From Hirudo medicinalis (lineage: Eukaryota > Annelida > Clitellata > Hirudinida > Hirudinidae): a stretch of 64,000 nucleotides of DNA. The notes beneath the pieces were generated by a model. It was not told where the DNA came from. It ran no database searches and was given only the letters and a program-made list of their open reading frames with translations. The stretch lies in NCBI GenBank assembly GCA_011800805.1, contig MPNW01000028.1, positions 215,881 through 279,880 on the forward strand, written 5' to 3'. This document shows, piece after piece, positions 63,190-64,000 of this stretch (positions are counted from its first letter, which is position 1; every line of letters begins with the position of its first letter). The position numbers were made by a program, and so were the translations under genes.

Positions 63190-63525
63190 CCCCTAGCTGG
63201 CTGAGAGCGGCAAGAGGCCGGACGTGGTACTGTCATGAACAAAGGCAGACACGTTTGTATTGGCGGAACTGACGATGCCATGGGAAGACAGAATCGGACA
63301 AAGCAACATCCTGAAAGAAGAGAAAGATACATGAAGTTGACAATGGATCTCCAGCAAAAAAGATACAAAGTCTGGTTCTTCGCCTTTGAGGTCGGCCAAT
63401 CCACCTACATATTCTTGCGAGAAATTGGTCTTACCAGCAAAGTCAGATCGAGGGCCCTGGCAGACATATCCAGAGCTGCAGAAGCGGCTTCGCAATGGAT
63501 TTGGTCCAAGAGAGATTGCAAGTGA
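63190..63525 (+). pseudogene. C-terminal (restriction-endonuclease-type) domain of a non-LTR element
   Basis: Plus-strand frames give RPDVVLS, a stop, then TKADTFVLAELTMPWEDR. After a frameshift near 63310 comes KRYKVWFFAFEVGQSTYIFL, then LADISRAAEAASQWIWSKRD. This is the familiar C-terminal pattern RPDxxL...ELTVPWEDR...VEVG...AAExASxWIWLKR of many LINE-like proteins, where the PD and ExT residues fit a PD-(D/E)XK nuclease core. The internal stop and frameshift show decay. It abuts the truncated Tc1 copy. Confidence 0.65.
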
Positions 63526-63633
63526 TCTCTCTCATCACGACAGGTCCACCCAACGAGTCGTGCGAGGAGCCACCTCTGAGGCCGGCACGTATCGCCGTGC
63601 TAGTACAAAAGCGAAGCCAGTCAGTTTCATTGA

Positions 63634-63824
63634 CCAATGGCGTTGCTCCGTTAGCCAGCCAATCAGAGAGCTCCCAATCAAGTCGGAGCGGCTTCGCAAG
63701 CCGGCCAATAGGAGAACTCTCAATGGAGTCTCCTGTCAAGTCGGTGCAGCGCCGCTGGTCAACCAATGGGAGAGCTTCTAGTACGAGCCTCCTGGCAAAT
63801 CGGAGAGAACAAGGCCTATATAAG
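63634..63824 (+). promoter_or_regulatory. CCAAT-rich, TATA-containing promoter-like region
   Basis: Five CCAAT boxes on the plus strand (63634, 63659, 63674, 63705, 63763) lie within about 135 bp, followed by CTATATAAG at 63816-63824. The block is much richer in GC than the window average and is built of degenerate units of about 55-60 bp, each starting CCAAT and continuing GGAGA-type sequence. Transcription would start near 63850 and run out of the window. It may belong to a mobile element or to a gene to the right. Confidence 0.5.
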
Positions 63825-63839
63825 CAGATTGCTCCGTCT

Positions 63840-64000
63840 TCGATGATTTTTGATTTGTGCGAAATTCGGGGACAGTTTGCATTGCTGCTGGCTAGAGCAA
63901 AGGTGTCTGCAAGAGTCTCGGCTTTGCCGAGATTGTCCAGAGGAATTCCGGATTCCGAAGCAATGGGAGGAATCTGGGAGTTGAGAGTGGTGCCGTTCAT
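63840..64000 (-). pseudogene. Possible retroelement linker fragment, cut by window edge
   Basis: The minus-strand frame entering at 64000 reads NSQIPPIASESGIPLDNL then KAETLADTFA. This resembles the stretch between endonuclease and RT in jockey/BS-type proteins, where an 'IPPL...KAEALADHF' pattern is common. Beyond about 63850 the frame continues without family resemblance. Short and at the edge, so tentative. Confidence 0.35.

Noticed and set aside
63443..64000. 185-codon minus-strand open frame as a host gene
   Set aside because: Most of it is antisense to the retroelement domain and the CCAAT array; only the edge part (63840-64000) resembles a known retroelement linker.
1..64000. CRISPR array, operon or phage-like system
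   Set aside because: Spliceosomal introns, SINEs and animal gene families show nuclear animal DNA; the regular repeats are microsatellites without spacers.

Overview
The window is nuclear DNA of an AT-rich, intron-rich animal genome. Ciliary and cytoskeletal genes (CEP290, dynein intermediate chain), a multi-exon C-type lectin receptor, a neurotransmitter transporter, animal-type retroelements and a tRNA-derived SINE all point to a metazoan. Gene content and intron density suggest an invertebrate, possibly a lophotrochozoan such as a leech or other annelid. That last step is inference and was not tested by any search.

Layout. 1-15526 (minus): 5' two thirds of a CEP290 orthologue, which runs off the left edge; 42 coding exons could be traced with phases that join. 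18529-21061 (minus): R-Ras-type small GTPase ending in a CAAX box. 21610-22820: decayed hAT-like element with a piece of a Tc1/mariner element inside. 23441-28603 (minus): SLC6 sodium/chloride-coupled transporter, closest in motifs to glycine transporters. 30505-37529 (plus): cytoplasmic dynein 1 intermediate chain, divergent from the SLC6 gene. 39661-43169 (plus): secreted-then-anchored receptor with two C-type lectin domains, a WSC domain and one transmembrane helix. 44560-45395 (minus): hAT transposase relic. 46363-46905 (plus): intronless neuronal-calcium-sensor-like EF-hand gene. 48565-53273 (plus): LRRC40. 53852-58614 (minus): OMA1 mitochondrial protease, tail to tail with LRRC40. 59200-64000: a graveyard of mobile elements (non-LTR retroelement, ZMYM1-like hAT, Tc1/mariner, a restriction-endonuclease-type retroelement domain) ending in a CCAAT/TATA promoter-like stretch.

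The host genes are unrelated housekeeping, ciliary and signalling genes; there is no operon or pathway cluster. Exon models were built by hand from splice signals, reading phase and remembered family similarity. They give complete proteins of about 202 (Ras), 622 (SLC6), 599 (dynein IC), 529 (lectin receptor), 180 (calcium sensor), 608 (LRRC40) and 399 (OMA1) residues.

No convincingly new biological system was found. The most unusual points are a WSC module spliced into the middle of a C-type lectin fold, an exact 28-bp tandem duplication of a 5' splice site in CEP290, a CCAAT-rich promoter among transposon debris at the right edge, and a dispersed SINE family. Three introns appear to use GC instead of GT donors.
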